A program made the position numbers and the translations under genes. The notes below the pieces were generated by a model that searched no databases, was not told the DNA's origin, and saw only the letters and a program-made list of their open reading frames with translations. 7,707 nt of DNA from Candidatus Nanopelagicaceae bacterium (GTDB lineage Bacteria > Actinomycetota > Actinomycetes > Nanopelagicales > Nanopelagicaceae): contig CANLAY010000042.1 in NCBI GenBank assembly GCA_947488635.1, forward strand, positions 1 to 7,707, read 5' to 3'. Positions within the stretch are counted from its first letter, which is position 1, and each line of letters starts with the position of its first letter. Shown in pieces: positions 6,580 through 7,707 of this stretch.

Positions 6580-7707
6580 ATGGATCAACAATTAGCTGCT
6601 GAAGTTTCAGCCTGGATTGCAGATGATCCGGATCCAAAAACTGCAGCGCAATTACAATCCCTGCTAGATGCCGGAAACGAAGTGGAACTACGTAAATACT
6701 TCAATGGCTTTTTACAATTTGGAACTGCTGGATTGCGTGGTCCAATTGGCCCCGGTCCCTCATGCATGAATAATGCAGTTGTTGGTCGCACCGCAGCTGG
6801 CCTCGTTGCCTATATGAAAGAACGCGGTCTAACTAGCGTGGTTATTGGTCGCGATGCGCGTCATGGTTCTGAAGATTTCACGCAAACCAGTGCCGAGATC
6901 TTTAGTGGCGCTGGCATGAAAGTTTATGTCTTACCCCGTCCGCTACCAACGCCAGTTTTAGCGTTTGCGGTAAATGAATTAGGCGTTGATGTTGGCGTAA
7001 TGGTGACTGCTAGCCATAACCCACCCCAAGATAATGGTTACAAGGTCTACTTAGGTGGCACCGTTGATGGCATTGAATATCGCGGTAGCCAGATTATTAC
7101 GCCAACGGATAAATCAATTTCAAAGCAGATCGATCAAGTAACTTCGCTTAAATCACAGCCACGTGGCACTAACTGGGAAGTTTTGGATGAAGAGATCGTT
7201 CACAAATACACATCGCGCACTGCGCTCTTAGGACCAAGACCGGCTGATCTTAAAATTGTTTACACCGCGATGCATGGGGTTGGTACCAAGACTTTGCAAC
7301 GGGTATTTCATAAAGCTGGGTTTGCCTCGCTAATTTTGGTTGATGCGCAAGCTGATCCAGATCCAGATTTTCCAACTGTGGCATTTCCGAATCCTGAAGA
7401 ACCAGGCGCAATTGATTTAGCGCTAGAAACTGCCACAGCATTTGACGCTGATTTAGTAATAGCCAATGATCCCGATGCTGATCGCTGTGCGGCAGCAATT
7501 AAGGATCCAAAAACTGGTTGGCGCATGCTTCGTGGCGATGAACTAGGTGTGGTTTTAGGTGAATCAATTGCCCGCAATACCAAATCAGGAATACTGGCAA
7601 ATTCAATTGTCTCGTCCTCAATTTTGAGCAAGATTGCTAAACATTACAATTTGGATTTCACTGAAACGCTAACTGGATTTAAATATCTAGCCAAGATTCC
7701 GAATTTA
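6580..7707 (+). CDS. Alpha-D-phosphohexomutase (phosphomannomutase/phosphoglucomutase, PGM2-like), 3' end cut by window edge
   Basis: Reads open for 376 codons from ATG 6580 to the right edge. Members of this superfamily move phosphate between C1 and the terminal hydroxyl of a sugar. Visible: QFGTAGLRGPIG (46-57), IGRDARHGS, the active-site loop TASHNPPQDNGYKVY with phosphoserine Ser145, the metal site NDPDADR (Asp297, Asp299, Asp301), the sugar-binding GDELG (319-323) and GFKYLAKI near the cut. The C-terminal phosphate-binding domain is missing; relatives have about 530-600 residues, so some 150-220 remain outside. The roughly 40-residue N-terminal extension and the FGTAGLR form resemble the PGM2/PmmB group rather than short PMM/PGM enzymes. 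In M. tuberculosis pmmB also follows the PNP gene. The start lies 14 bases after the phosphorylase stop, without a clear Shine-Dalgarno. Substrate could be glucose-, mannose- or pentose-1-phosphate; sequence alone does not decide. Confidence 0.9.
   Translation, partial: MDQQLAAEVSAWIADDPDPKTAAQLQSLLDAGNEVELRKYFNGFLQFGTAGLRGPIGPGPSCMNNAVVGRTAAGLVAYMKERGLTSVVIGRDARHGSEDFTQTSAEIFSGAGMKVYVLPRPLPTPVLAFAVNELGVDVGVMVTASHNPPQDNGYKVYLGGTVDGIEYRGSQIITPTDKSISKQIDQVTSLKSQPRGTNWEVLDEEIVHKYTSRTALLGPRPADLKIVYTAMHGVGTKTLQRVFHKAGFASLILVDAQADPDPDFPTVAFPNPEEPGAIDLALETATAFDADLVIANDPDADRCAAAIKDPKTGWRMLRGDELGVVLGESIARNTKSGILANSIVSSSILSKIAKHYNLDFTETLTGFKYLAKIPNL

Noticed and set aside
7350..7371. Short GATCCA tandem-like run
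   Set aside because: Only two to three imperfect units encoding Asp-Pro-Asp-Pro-Asp in the mutase; matches normal family sequence and is not a true tandem repeat.
6627..7516. Repeated GGATCCAAAAACTG near 6627 and 7503
   Set aside because: Both copies encode Asp-Pro-Lys-Thr in frame within the mutase gene, with unrelated flanks; likely coincidence of short coding sequence, not a mobile or regulatory repeat.
7250..7631. Two overlapping minus-strand open frames
   Set aside because: Antisense to the phosphohexomutase, which reads through to the edge with its metal-binding and sugar-binding motifs here.
1..7707. Search for an unknown defence, mobile or biosynthetic system
   Set aside because: Every stretch is accounted for by recognisable housekeeping families with intact motifs; no integrase, transposase, toxin, nuclease, CRISPR repeat or unexplained spacer is visible.

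Overview
The window is a tightly packed stretch of chromosomal housekeeping genes from what looks like a streamlined, low-GC actinobacterium. The gene order is the actinobacterial acyl-CoA carboxylase neighbourhood: purK and birA on one strand, then accD, a tiny accE (epsilon subunit), maf and accA on the other. The epsilon subunit and the accD-accE-maf-accA order are actinobacterial hallmarks, and Mycobacterium tuberculosis has a similar neighbourhood (purK, birA, accD5, accE5, maf, accA3, with deoD-pmmB further along). The DNA is AT-richer than usual for that phylum, with many TTA leucine codons, and almost no intergenic DNA. This combination suggests the freshwater Nanopelagicales (acI) or a similar genome-reduced relative. 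That placement is an inference; no rRNA or species marker is present.

Layout. Minus strand: purK (cut by the left edge, GTG start at 884) lies 4 bases downstream of birA (889-1641). A 30-base divergent spacer (1642-1671) separates birA from the plus-strand run. Plus strand: accD (1672-3243), accE (3243-3440), maf (3442-4044), accA (4041-5759) and a purine nucleoside phosphorylase (5756-6565) are joined by 1-4 base overlaps or a 1-base gap. After 14 bases, a phosphohexomutase starts at 6580 and runs off the right edge. No gene-free stretch longer than 30 bases exists, and I see no tRNA, rRNA, CRISPR, insertion sequence, phage gene or terminator hairpin.

How the genes work together. BirA attaches biotin to Lys536 of AccA. 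AccA uses ATP and bicarbonate to carboxylate that biotin. AccD moves the carboxyl group to an acyl-CoA, with AccE expected to hold the complex together. The product feeds fatty-acid and possibly odd-chain or branched metabolism. PurK carries out another ATP-bicarbonate reaction, in purine synthesis. Maf hydrolyses non-canonical or pyrimidine nucleoside triphosphates. The phosphorylase splits purine nucleosides to base plus pentose-1-phosphate, and the neighbouring mutase may process that sugar phosphate.

I found no sign of a previously undescribed system. The points most worth a second look are the probable PGM2-like mutase paired with the nucleoside phosphorylase (possible phosphopentomutase), an isoleucine at the AccD position known to set acyl-CoA choice, and the 30-base divergent promoter region between birA and its substrate operon.
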